A DNA stretch of 10,131 nucleotides from DASPJL01 sp035628645 (GCA_035628645.1 DASPJL010000125.1:1-10131), one strand, 5' to 3'. Shown: positions 1-6,518, counted from the stretch's first letter. The notes: generated from the letters alone by a model not told the origin. Translations and numbers: made by a program.

Positions 1-60
1 CGGAATGCTCACCGATGTGGTTCTTATAAAATGTTCAATCATAAACTAAAAGAAAACTGA
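1..60 (+). CDS. 3' end of an unidentified gene (partial)
   Basis: Frame 1 is open from the window edge to a TGA at 58-60 and gives a 19-residue tail ending FNHKLKEN. The other two plus frames stop at 32 and 49. The TGA lies 7 bp before the next ATG, the same tight spacing seen between the next three genes, so this is probably the upstream member of the same operon. The tail is too short to identify. It could also be non-coding, since a 60-base open frame is weak evidence in itself. Confidence 0.35.
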   Translation, partial: RNAHRCGSYKMFNHKLKEN

Positions 61-67
61 AAAAACT

Positions 68-433
68 ATGCGGCTTTTAAATGCTTTTTATACAATTCTC
101 TTAATTTCCATTTGTTCTTGCGCCTATGAAAACCGAGAAGATGAAGTACAAAAAAATCAACTTTGCGAACCTTTAAATATGAGTTTTAGCGAGAATATAA
201 AGCCTATTTTGAACAGCAACTGTGTGAGTTGTCATAATATAAATATAGCCAATGGAGGTGTCAATTTGCAGGAGTTTGCTCAGGTAAAAAAGTTAGCGGA
301 TAACGGAAAACTCGTGGGAGTTATTAATCACTCACCTGGCTTTGCTTTCATGCCGCAAGGCGCAGCAAAGCTACCCGAATGTGAAATATTAAAGATTGAA
401 ACCTGGATTAATGAAGGTGCCCAAAACAATTAA
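68..433 (+). CDS. Small cytochrome c-like lipoprotein with one CxxCH haem site
   Basis: This 121-residue protein begins with a short lipoprotein-type signal peptide. A hydrophobic stretch (residues 8-16) ends in ICSC, with C18 as the likely lipidated cysteine. The mature part has one haem c attachment motif, NCVSCH (C52, C55, H56). A later FMPQG (M95) could supply the distal methionine ligand, and a C-terminal TWINEGA matches the last helix of this small class of cytochrome c domain, often found as a 'planctomycete-type' or DUF1924-like short cytochrome. It probably carries electrons in the periplasm while anchored to a membrane. No Shine-Dalgarno site is visible before the ATG, as is common in Bacteroidota. 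It is followed after 11 bp by yceI-like and DUF5777 genes. The redox partner is unknown. C33 and C105 are extra cysteines that could pair. Confidence 0.82.
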   Translation: MRLLNAFYTILLISICSCAYENREDEVQKNQLCEPLNMSFSENIKPILNSNCVSCHNINIANGGVNLQEFAQVKKLADNGKLVGVINHSPGFAFMPQGAAKLPECEILKIETWINEGAQNN

Positions 434-444
434 ATAGGAGAAGG
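434..444 (+). promoter_or_regulatory. Purine-rich ribosome binding site for the YceI gene
   Basis: AGGAG at 436-440 lies 4 nt before the ATG at 445, followed by AAGG. This is the only clear Shine-Dalgarno-like sequence before a gene in the window. It supports ATG 445 over the internal ATG at 475 (M11), although the spacing is shorter than usual. Confidence 0.5.
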
Positions 445-1011
445 ATGAGAAATCAATACATTAAGGAAGTTTTAATGGCCATCATTGTCACTCTGGCGCC
501 ATTTCAGCTTTTGTCACAAACATTTTTTACCAGGACAGGGGAAGTAAGCTTCCATGCCAGCACGCCGTTGGAAAACATTGACGCTAACACAAATGAAGCT
601 ACCTGCATTATAAATATAGAAACAGGAGAGGTAGCTTTTGCTGTTTTGATGAAATCTTTTCAGTTTAGAAAATCCCTGATGCAGGAACATTTCAATGAAA
701 ATTATGTAGAATCTTCGAAGTACCCTAAAGGCACCTTTAAAGGGAAAATTGCAAATCCAAAATTGATTGTTTTAGACAAGGGAGGAAGTTATCCGGCAGA
801 AGTCGAAGGAGAAATGACCATTCACGGGGTCACAAGGAAAATAAAGGCCAAAGGCACTATTAAAGTAATAGAGAATAATATTCAGGTAATTTCTTCATTT
901 CAGATTGTTCCTGAAGACTACAATATCACCATACCCTCCATTGTCAGGGGAAAAATCGCCAAAGTAGTAGAGGTCAAAGTAAATGCATTTTGTAAACCAT
1001 TAAAGAACTGA
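445..1011 (+). CDS. YceI-family periplasmic lipocalin-like protein
   Basis: This 188-residue protein has a signal peptide (residues 1-25, hydrophobic core 9-23, likely cleavage after LLSQ) followed by one YceI domain, close to the usual family length. Family hallmarks are the block from MQEHFNENY to KYPKGTFKG (79-100), MTIHGVTR (124-131), and the closing strands with PEDYNI and the basic RGKIAKVVEV run (156-177). YceI proteins fold as lipocalin-like barrels. Structurally known members bind long polyisoprenoid chains, including quinone-like lipids. The ligand here is not determined. Position between a lipoprotein cytochrome and an outer-membrane barrel, with 11-bp and 8-bp gaps, suggests a shared envelope role, perhaps in handling a quinone or isoprenoid near a redox protein. 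That link is inference. Confidence 0.9.
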   Translation: MRNQYIKEVLMAIIVTLAPFQLLSQTFFTRTGEVSFHASTPLENIDANTNEATCIINIETGEVAFAVLMKSFQFRKSLMQEHFNENYVESSKYPKGTFKGKIANPKLIVLDKGGSYPAEVEGEMTIHGVTRKIKAKGTIKVIENNIQVISSFQIVPEDYNITIPSIVRGKIAKVVEVKVNAFCKPLKN

Positions 1012-1019
1012 CTCTTATT

Positions 1020-1904
1020 ATGATAAAAAGAATCCTTGCAATAACCATATGTCTTCTTTCCTATAAAGCTTTTTCACAAGGTGATCTTATGAATCTTGCT
1101 GATTCTTTATTGGAATCCGATCAGGAAAAATTTGTGAATGCTACATTTAAGGGAACACGTATTGTAAACGGGCATTCTATAGAAACTCGTGCGGCAAAGG
1201 ATCTCGATTTCATTATTTCACACAGGTTTGGTACGATCAACAAAGGGATTTATGATCTTTTTGGCTTGGATCAGGCCACGATAAGATTCGGCTTTGACTA
1301 TGGTTTAACCAATCAGTTAACCATTGGAATAGGCAGAAGTTCGTTTGAAAAAACTTATGATGGATTTCTTAAATATAAAGTATTAAGACAACAGCGGGGA
1401 AGCAGAAATATTCCACTTTCAATCGCATTGTTTTCCAGTATTGCAATGAACACCACCAGATTTAATGAAAGTGAAGAATGGCGATCTGAATCTTCAAGAC
1501 TTAGCTATGCTTATCAAATCTTAGTTGCACGAAAGTTTTCTGAGAGATTTTCCCTTCAGGTTTCTCCTACATTAATCCACAGAAACTTTGTAGAAACAAA
1601 TGAAGATGAAAATGACGTATATTCTACAGGATTTGCCGGGAGGTTTAAGTTGACAAAAAGGGTAGCGTTAACAGGTGAATATTATTATGTTTTCCCCGGA
1701 GAAACAGCCGACCAATTTAAAAATGCATTTTCCTTGGGTTTTGACATAGAAACAGGCGGCCATGTTTTTCAGCTTCATTTTACAAATTCACAAGGCATGA
1801 TTGAAAAATCGTTTATCCCGGAAACGACTGCTTCCTGGTCAAAAAGGGAAATTTATATTGGGTTTAACATTTCAAGAATATTTTCACTGGGAAAAGAAAA
1901 ATAG
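1020..1904 (+). CDS. DUF5777-family outer-membrane beta-barrel protein
   Basis: This 294-residue protein has a signal peptide (1-20, cleavage after AFSQ) and then a series of amphipathic beta strands, ending in a strand rich in aromatic and alternating hydrophobic residues. I assign it to the DUF5777 family from its conserved blocks: FKGTRIVNGHSIET (43-56), DFIISHRFG (63-71), the LDQATIRFG region through YDGFLKYK (83-120), and GHVFQLHFTNSQGM near the end (247-260). Family members are predicted outer-membrane barrels of unknown function. They recur beside YceI and small cytochrome genes in Bacteroidota, as here. It starts 8 bp after the YceI stop and is the last gene of the cassette. No convincing terminator follows; the next 310 bp are repeats and spacer. 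Confidence 0.85.
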   Translation: MIKRILAITICLLSYKAFSQGDLMNLADSLLESDQEKFVNATFKGTRIVNGHSIETRAAKDLDFIISHRFGTINKGIYDLFGLDQATIRFGFDYGLTNQLTIGIGRSSFEKTYDGFLKYKVLRQQRGSRNIPLSIALFSSIAMNTTRFNESEEWRSESSRLSYAYQILVARKFSERFSLQVSPTLIHRNFVETNEDENDVYSTGFAGRFKLTKRVALTGEYYYVFPGETADQFKNAFSLGFDIETGGHVFQLHFTNSQGMIEKSFIPETTASWSKREIYIGFNISRIFSLGKEK

Positions 1905-1946
1905 ATAATGTGATAATCAGTTGATGTGTTTATGTGCTAATTAAAA

Positions 1947-1976
1947 TCCGGCTACGTCTTCCTGAACTCATTTCAG
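1947..1976 (+). repeat. Palindromic intergenic repeat, direct copy 1
   Basis: This 30-bp unit matches the unit at 2130-2159 at 28 of 30 positions; both differences are A to G. It holds CGTCTTCCTGAA, a 5-base loop and TTCAG, so CTGAA/TTCAG can form a hairpin. Together with the inverted copy at 2020-2045 it bounds a 91-bp segment (1955-2045) that starts CGTCTT and ends AAGACG, like a REPIN. Short palindromes of this CTGAA-loop-TTCAG type are, to my knowledge, common between genes in Bacteroidota. Confidence 0.75.
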
Positions 1977-2019
1977 AACGTATGACTTTCTCAGAATTGT
2001 TTCTGTCTATGCTGTTCAA

Positions 2020-2045
2020 GATGCCGAAATAAATTCGGCAAGACG
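2020..2045 (-). repeat. Palindromic intergenic repeat, inverted copy
   Basis: Read on the minus strand, this 26-bp unit matches the core of the direct copies at about 19 of 26 positions, sharing CGTCTT at its start and ATC at its end. It carries its own perfect 7-bp stem, TGCCGAA/TTCGGCA with a 5-base loop (2022-2040). Several mismatches to the other copies fall in stem positions, yet the stem stays paired, which suggests compensatory change. No T-run follows, so it is not a good intrinsic terminator. Confidence 0.65.
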
Positions 2046-2129
2046 ATTTACGAGATGATTAGGGCTTCAATAAATACTCCATTTAAAGGCTTTTAAACTG
2101 CAGAAGTTCGTCTAAACAAAGTAAAACTA

Positions 2130-2159
2130 TCCGGCTGCGTCTTCCTGAACTCGTTTCAG
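2130..2159 (+). repeat. Palindromic intergenic repeat, direct copy 2
   Basis: This is the second 30-bp copy, 183 bp from the first, with a slightly longer stem, CCTGAA/TTCAGG around a 5-base loop (2144-2160). It matches copy 1 at 28 of 30 positions, while the DNA between the copies is not repeated. It therefore looks like an independently inserted unit and not the product of duplicating the whole spacer. Confidence 0.75.
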
Positions 2160-2202
2160 GATCTTGCTTCAATTTCTCCTGAATATATTTCTCTATCCTC
2201 AT

Positions 2203-2210
2203 TAAGTTTG
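2203..2210 (+). promoter_or_regulatory. Possible Bacteroidota -7 promoter box before alkA
   Basis: TAAGTTTG is an exact match to the TAnnTTTG -7 consensus known from Bacteroidota and ends 4 bp before the alkA ATG. No TTG -33 element is present 17-23 bp upstream, so the match may be chance. If it is real, transcription would start at or near the ATG and give a leaderless message. Confidence 0.25.
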
Positions 2211-2214
2211 CAGG

Positions 2215-3126
2215 ATGATTAATTCTTTCCTCATCCCAAAACCACCCTTATTTAGTTTTCAGGAATGTTTATGGTTTCTTGACAGAGGCTACGGTGATTG
2301 TCTTTTTCGAGTAAAAAACAGACAAGTTTTAAAAGCAATTCTTGTTGAAGGTAGCCCCGTAGTATTTGCAGTGCATGAGTATGAAAATAATCTAAAAGTA
2401 AATGTATTGGAAGGAAACTGTTCGAAGAATGGCGAAGCGTTCATTTGGCAATATTTAACCGAATGGTTTGACCTGGGGAAAGACCTGAGCCCCTTTTATA
2501 ATTTATTAAACCAGGATTTGAGGGTGGCTTATATGGTTGAAAATTTCAATGGTTTAAGACTTATGGGAATTGAAGACTTGTTTGAAGCCCTTTGCTGGAG
2601 CATAATAGGTCAGCAAATCAATCTGAACTTTGCTTATAAACTGAAACGAAAATTGGTAGAAGCATACGGCACAAAAGTATTTTATGAAGATGAGATTTTC
2701 TATTTGTTTCCTGAGCCGGCGGTAATTTCCAGGATTAGCATTCCTGACTTGAAGGCGATGCAATTTTCAGAAAGTAAAGCAACATATATATTGGAGGTGG
2801 CGCGAGCATTTGTAGAAAATAGGTTAAGCAAAGAAATACTTACTGCTTTACCGGGTTTTGAAATCCGCCAAAAAGCACTTATTGCCATAAAAGGCGTCGG
2901 CGTATGGACAGCAAATTATGTTCTAATGAAAACTTTAAGAGATGCATCTTCCATTCCTTTTGGGGATGTTGGGTTATTGAAAGCTTTGGTCAGTCATCAA
3001 ATTATCAATGAAAGGAAAGAGGTTGAGAAAATCTCTGCTTTCTTTTCCAATTATAAAGGATGGGAGAGTTATTTGGTCTTTTATTTATGGCGAAGCTTAT
3101 CTACTCCCGTTTTCCAAGCCAAATAA
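2215..3126 (+). CDS. alkA: DNA-3-methyladenine glycosylase II (AlkA-type, HhH-GPD)
   Basis: This 303-residue protein has the AlkA layout: an N-terminal beta-rich domain (about 1-110, opening with IPKPPLFSFQECLWFLDR) and a helical HhH-GPD domain (about 115-295). The catalytic domain contains SIIGQQIN (129-136), the helix-hairpin-helix IKGVGVWTANYVL (225-237), and IPFGDVGLLKAL (247-258). By alignment with E. coli AlkA (Asp238), D251 is the likely catalytic aspartate. The enzyme removes alkylated bases such as 3-methyladenine to start base excision repair. The N-terminal motif right after the first Met supports the ATG at 2215. Its last 46 bp overlap the 3' end of the convergent Ada-like metal-binding gene, also from an alkylation-response family. 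The region before it holds repeats and a possible promoter, so it is probably transcribed separately from the envelope cassette. Confidence 0.92.
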   Translation: MINSFLIPKPPLFSFQECLWFLDRGYGDCLFRVKNRQVLKAILVEGSPVVFAVHEYENNLKVNVLEGNCSKNGEAFIWQYLTEWFDLGKDLSPFYNLLNQDLRVAYMVENFNGLRLMGIEDLFEALCWSIIGQQINLNFAYKLKRKLVEAYGTKVFYEDEIFYLFPEPAVISRISIPDLKAMQFSESKATYILEVARAFVENRLSKEILTALPGFEIRQKALIAIKGVGVWTANYVLMKTLRDASSIPFGDVGLLKALVSHQIINERKEVEKISAFFSNYKGWESYLVFYLWRSLSTPVFQAK

Positions 3127-3359
3127 GCGTCTTTCATACAATTTGCGCAAGGCCTGAAGCCAGCGTCGCGCGCTTCTTCCTGCGATTTAAAAAATACACG
3201 GTTTTGCACCTTCATTCTTTTACCCGATGTACAACTCATTAAACCATAAATTCTAAGATTTATGTTGCCACCAAATAAAATTTCTTTTTGATTTAACAAA
3301 TGCTTTAGTTTTCTGCTTCTTTTGAAATGGTTAATACCTAAAGCTTCGTGTTTTATCAT
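3081..3359 (-). CDS. Stand-alone Ada-like metal-binding domain protein
   Basis: This 92-residue protein consists of a basic N-terminal stretch (1-37, with FKRSRKLKHLL) and an Ada-type metal-binding domain. The domain signature runs from IYGLMSC (C43) through SGKRM and NRVFF to AGFRPCANC (C71, C74). In E. coli Ada this module binds zinc through four cysteines, repairs methylphosphotriesters in DNA and switches the protein into an activator. Here only three of the expected cysteines are visible, and there is no AraC or methyltransferase part. It may bind metal and DNA without methyl transfer, or recruit another ligand. Its last 46 bp run antisense through the end of alkA. It lies 46 bp behind an orphan gene on the same strand and may share its transcript. 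No Shine-Dalgarno site is seen. Similar small proteins occur across Bacteroidota, so it is not a broken Ada. Confidence 0.82.
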   Translation of the reverse strand: MIKHEALGINHFKRSRKLKHLLNQKEILFGGNINLRIYGLMSCTSGKRMKVQNRVFFKSQEEARDAGFRPCANCMKDAYLAWKTGVDKLRHK

Positions 3360-3405
3360 AAGTCATTAAGAAATTATACCTGGTTCTTTAATTCATCTGA
3401 GACAA

Positions 3406-3726
3406 TTAATATTTTTTAAGTTGCTCTTCATTTGAAGAAACTGTGGAATTTGATTTGAGGAAATTGAAAGCTATGGAAGAAATCTTCCAATCTGTGTACA
3501 TTTTTCCATGGTTAAATCTGAAAACTTGTTTAAAATTTTCCTTTACAGACAATCGGTTTGAATAGAAAGTATCAAAAGTATCTGGCAAGGTTAATTCAAA
3601 ATCTTCTTTGCTTTTATAACCAAGTTTATCATAAATATCGCTTCCATAATAGTTTGAATCGGTTTCTATTGCACGAGTAGGGGCGAGGGCAAGATTCTTT
3701 TCAGTTGATTTTGTCAGAGTGACCAT
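3406..3726 (-). CDS. Hypothetical protein, 106 residues, not recognised
   Basis: I do not recognise this protein. It has no signal peptide and no membrane segment, so it should be cytoplasmic. It begins MVTLTKSTEKN; the nearest in-frame stop upstream is at 3748-3750, with no other ATG between, so the start is well defined. The middle is rich in aromatic and acidic residues (YYGSDIYDKLGYKSKEDFE, 26-44), and the C-terminal half has NHGKMYTDWKISS (72-84) before a Ser/Asn-rich tail. That GK-aromatic-WKIS pattern faintly recalls the last strands of PAS sensor domains, but I would not assign it. Codon use is ordinary for the region. It lies 46 bp upstream of the Ada-like gene on the same strand. 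It could be a small regulator, a decayed remnant of a larger gene, or a spurious frame. Confidence 0.45.
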   Translation of the reverse strand: MVTLTKSTEKNLALAPTRAIETDSNYYGSDIYDKLGYKSKEDFELTLPDTFDTFYSNRLSVKENFKQVFRFNHGKMYTDWKISSIAFNFLKSNSTVSSNEEQLKKY

Positions 3727-4276
3727 TCGTTTATAATTTAAAAAGTTTCATTTTGATTCTGTATTCATTAAGGGTAATGACTTGATGTACAAAAAGCTAA
3801 CCACAATAATTTAAATTCTAAAAAATTTTGATCGGTTAAAACCGAACCTATTTATTAAAAATGACAATACTTAAGTAGGTTTTGAAAGAAAAAATAATAA
3901 ACGGCATTCATAAGTCAAATGACAATCAGTAGCTTAGGAAAAATTATTGTCTGTCTAAATTAATACTTCACTTATCGTGCTATGTACTATTTTGTAGGAT
4001 TACCCTGCAATTGCCCTTTTTTTGCCTAAATATTGTTTTTTCTAACCCAAATGCTGAATACTTTTCTTTAGTTTAAATAAGGTCTCTTAAGGCAAAAAAG
4101 CCTCATAATTCTTTATAAATGAAGTTTTTGTATTTTAATGACTAAAAAAAATCATAAATAAAATTAAAAAAACAACATATGCTTATATCATTTGGTAAAA
4201 GAATAATCCTATTTAAAGGACTCTGTTAATTTAGATAAGGTTTTAAAAATGTTAAACTATTCTAAACTCATAGGTT
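3727..4276. other. 550-bp AT-rich spacer
   Basis: This is the longest gene-free stretch, divergent between the minus-strand orphan and the plus-strand T9SS gene. It is very AT-rich with many A- and T-tracts and has no credible long frame. It contains a terminator-like hairpin (3992-4023, separate entry) and a weaker GGC-A6-GCC stem near 4091-4102. I did not find a full TTG/TAnnTTTG promoter pair on either strand, though both flanking genes need promoters here. A 17-codon frame begins at ATG 4249 and overlaps the T9SS start out of frame; there is no evidence it is translated. Confidence 0.6.
3992..4023 (+). terminator. Terminator-like hairpin with T-run
   Basis: TTGTAGG (3992-3998) and CCTGCAA (4004-4010) pair with one G-U around a 5-base loop. 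Six bases later there is a run of seven T (4017-4023). The shape fits an intrinsic terminator on the plus strand, but the nearest plus-strand gene upstream, alkA, ends about 870 bp earlier. It could end an unannotated small RNA, act as a leader attenuator for the T9SS gene, or be chance in AT-rich DNA. Confidence 0.3.
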
Positions 4277-6307
4277 ATGTTAACAAGATTAAACTTTATT
4301 AAAAAAAATCTTATTTTGATATTTTTTTTAATCTGCAATTTTACATTTTCTCAGGAAGTGGAAAGCTTTAAGACAGGGAACTGGAGTAGTGCAGACACAT
4401 GGGTTATTCGTAATATTTCAGGTACCATTTCAACGCCTTGGCTTTTAGTTAATTATGCTTCGGATCAGATTAACGGAGTTGGAACAAACTTTCTTAGTCA
4501 AATAGGTGTAGATGACACATTGGTAAATTCTTCAAATCAAATAATTGGAGTAGTAAAGGAAATTACGAGCAATACGCGTTTAAAACTAAAAGCATCCACT
4601 TCATCAGGGTTCGCCTCCATAGGTTTTATGATCAGAAAAATGCCAAGATCTTTCCATAATGTCACCATCAATTCATCTCATACTGTCACGGTTACTTCAA
4701 ACGTCGCTGTTAATAGCTTAACTGTCGAATCTGGTTCAACTTTAAATGTCGGTTCCAATTCGTTAAACATAGGCGGGAATTTGGTCAATAACGGAACTTT
4801 AAGTTCAACATCTGCCATAGTTAACTTTTCAGGAACAAACAATACAATTTCCGGGTCCTCAGGAACAACATTCGGGACGCTTACGGCTTCAGGAACCGGG
4901 ACTTTGTCTCTAGCATCCAATGCTACAGTGGAAAATGGCGGAACTCTCGATATGCCTGCTTCCAAACCAATCTCGATTAATTCAAATACTTTAACAGTAG
5001 GAGGAAATATATCTGCTACAACAATATTTACCGGGACTAGTAGCGCAAATCTAATTTTAGCTGAGGGCTATTCATTAAGCGGTTCTTTGACTTTTGCCAA
5101 TGGCGGACAAAATCTGAATAATCTGACAATTAATGGCGATGGGAATATAAATTTGGGATCACCTCTTTTTATAAACGGAGTTCTTACTTTTCCTTCGAAT
5201 GGTAAATTGATTTCTTCCGCTGCCAATTATATTACTTTAGGAACAGCGGCTTCCCATGTTCAAGGTTCTTCGAACAGTTTTGTTTCAGGGCCTTTGGCTA
5301 AGGTTGTGGCCTCTACAACAAAATTTATTTTTCCAATTGGAAAGGACACTCTTTTCAGGCAAGTAAGCATTGAGCCAAAGGATAACTCTTTAAGTACTTT
5401 TAAAATTGAATACTTTCAGGAAGATCCTCACAGTGTGTATGGTAGCGAGATTGCAAAGCTGCAGGATTTACATCATGTAAGTAGCATTGAATACTGGGAT
5501 ATTGACAGGACGTCGGGGGCAAATGAAATTAAAATCACTCTATTTTGGGGAGCTTCAAGTCATGTTTCCGATCAATTTATAGACTATACTGATTTGGTAA
5601 TGGGACACTTTGATACAAGTGACAACGAATGGAAAAGAGAAGGAAATGTTTCTTACGATCCGGCCAGTAATTTTAATTCTGGAAGTATTACCACAGAAGA
5701 TTATGTTTCATCATTCAGTCCATTTACTTTAGCTTCATCGACCACAAATAATCCTTTGCCCATCACAATAAAAGAGTTTAAAGGAGAAGCAACCGAAATT
5801 GGAATCAATTTAATGTGGGAATTGACTAACCCAAACGACCACTTAGTCTATGAAATAGAAAAATTTAATCCTGTTACTCAAAATTTCGATCAGATTGGTC
5901 TTGTGCCTTCAACTGATAAATTATACTACAACTTTATTGATACAGACATTGAAGATCTTGAAAACTTTTACAGGATTAGATATTCAAATATTTATGATGA
6001 GGAGTTTAGCAAAATTATTGAGGTAAAAGCAGAAGACCTGCAAGTTTTTTCTTCCAATTCAATTAAGCTTTATCCCAATCCAACCAAAGGAAATATTCAT
6101 TTAACAATCCCGGAAGGCTATCATTATCCACTAAGTTTTTCCATAATTAATTCATTCGGGTGGGAGATGCATAAAGGAGAGGCCACTTCGTCGGATGAGT
6201 TAGAAAGGATTATAAGTTTTAAAATAACAAATCTTAAATCAAGTACTTATCACATTAGGTTTAATTCCATAAATAAATCAGAAATAGTGAGTATCATTAA
6301 AAATTAG
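4277..6307 (+). CDS. Secreted beta-rich protein with T9SS type A sorting domain
   Basis: This 676-residue protein starts with a signal peptide (1-25, KK at 9-10, cleavage after FTFS). Next comes GNWSSADTW (34-42), a motif often found at the start of Bacteroidota surface proteins. A module at about 66-106 has the form GVGTNFLSQIGVDD, then IIGVVKEI and TRLKLKA. Residues 127-330 hold many short Ser/Thr/Asn/Gly-rich strands (such as LTVESGSTLNVGSN), suggesting a beta-helix-like repeat region. From LPITIKEFKGE (494-504) runs a fibronectin-like pre-sorting domain. It ends in a type A sorting domain: LYPNPTKG (598-605), INSFGWEM (625-631), ITNLKSSTYHIRF (650-662). The protein should be exported by Sec, then by T9SS, with its C-terminus cleaved and the product released or attached to the surface. 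No catalytic motif is seen; adhesion or matrix function is inferred. It stands alone, with 550 bp before it and 266 bp after. Confidence 0.9.
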   Translation: MLTRLNFIKKNLILIFFLICNFTFSQEVESFKTGNWSSADTWVIRNISGTISTPWLLVNYASDQINGVGTNFLSQIGVDDTLVNSSNQIIGVVKEITSNTRLKLKASTSSGFASIGFMIRKMPRSFHNVTINSSHTVTVTSNVAVNSLTVESGSTLNVGSNSLNIGGNLVNNGTLSSTSAIVNFSGTNNTISGSSGTTFGTLTASGTGTLSLASNATVENGGTLDMPASKPISINSNTLTVGGNISATTIFTGTSSANLILAEGYSLSGSLTFANGGQNLNNLTINGDGNINLGSPLFINGVLTFPSNGKLISSAANYITLGTAASHVQGSSNSFVSGPLAKVVASTTKFIFPIGKDTLFRQVSIEPKDNSLSTFKIEYFQEDPHSVYGSEIAKLQDLHHVSSIEYWDIDRTSGANEIKITLFWGASSHVSDQFIDYTDLVMGHFDTSDNEWKREGNVSYDPASNFNSGSITTEDYVSSFSPFTLASSTTNNPLPITIKEFKGEATEIGINLMWELTNPNDHLVYEIEKFNPVTQNFDQIGLVPSTDKLYYNFIDTDIEDLENFYRIRYSNIYDEEFSKIIEVKAEDLQVFSSNSIKLYPNPTKGNIHLTIPEGYHYPLSFSIINSFGWEMHKGEATSSDELERIISFKITNLKSSTYHIRFNSINKSEIVSIIKN

Positions 6308-6518
6308 CACTTTCCACTTTTTTGTTCGCAAACTCCCAATTATCTTTTAGCACTTTTCTCCTGGAGGAAGAAGGGAGATTTGACGCTTTTCACTTTAACA
6401 ATTATCAAGTTTTTTTTATTTTCCATCCTTTTTCTGATTCAAGAGAATTATATCAACTTATTTTCCGTTATCAAACAATAGAAAAAAGTGATAGCTTTAG
6501 GATGTATTGGCTTCTCTT

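Larger units (their letters stand above)
1905..2214. other. 310-bp non-coding spacer with a cluster of palindromic repeats
   Basis: No open frame of note lies here. It contains two direct copies and one inverted copy of a short palindromic repeat (separate entries). A small unrelated stem-loop also occurs at 1992-2005, CAGAA and TTCTG around a 4-base loop. AGACGA at 2041-2046 and TCGTCT at 2108-2113 could pair over a longer distance. The last 12 bases carry a possible promoter element just before alkA. Confidence 0.7.

Noticed and set aside
2022..2040. Perfect 7-bp hairpin considered as the terminator of the envelope cassette
   Set aside because: No T-run follows on either side, and the sequence matches the inverted copy of the nearby repeat, which explains it better.
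1947..2159. CRISPR array from the repeated 30-bp units
   Set aside because: There are only two direct copies, separated by 153 bp that contain an inverted copy, and there are no cas genes.
3060..3242. 60-residue plus-strand frame across the alkA end
   Set aside because: It overlaps both alkA and the Ada-like gene in other frames and has no recognisable feature.
4249..4302. 17-codon frame overlapping the T9SS start, a possible leader peptide
   Set aside because: It is too short and AT-rich to separate from chance, with no regulatory codon run and no ribosome binding site.
4678..4965. 95-residue minus-strand open frame inside the T9SS gene
   Set aside because: It is antisense to the repetitive Ser/Thr/Asn-rich part, has a Val/Pro-rich composition expected from a shadow frame, and no motif.
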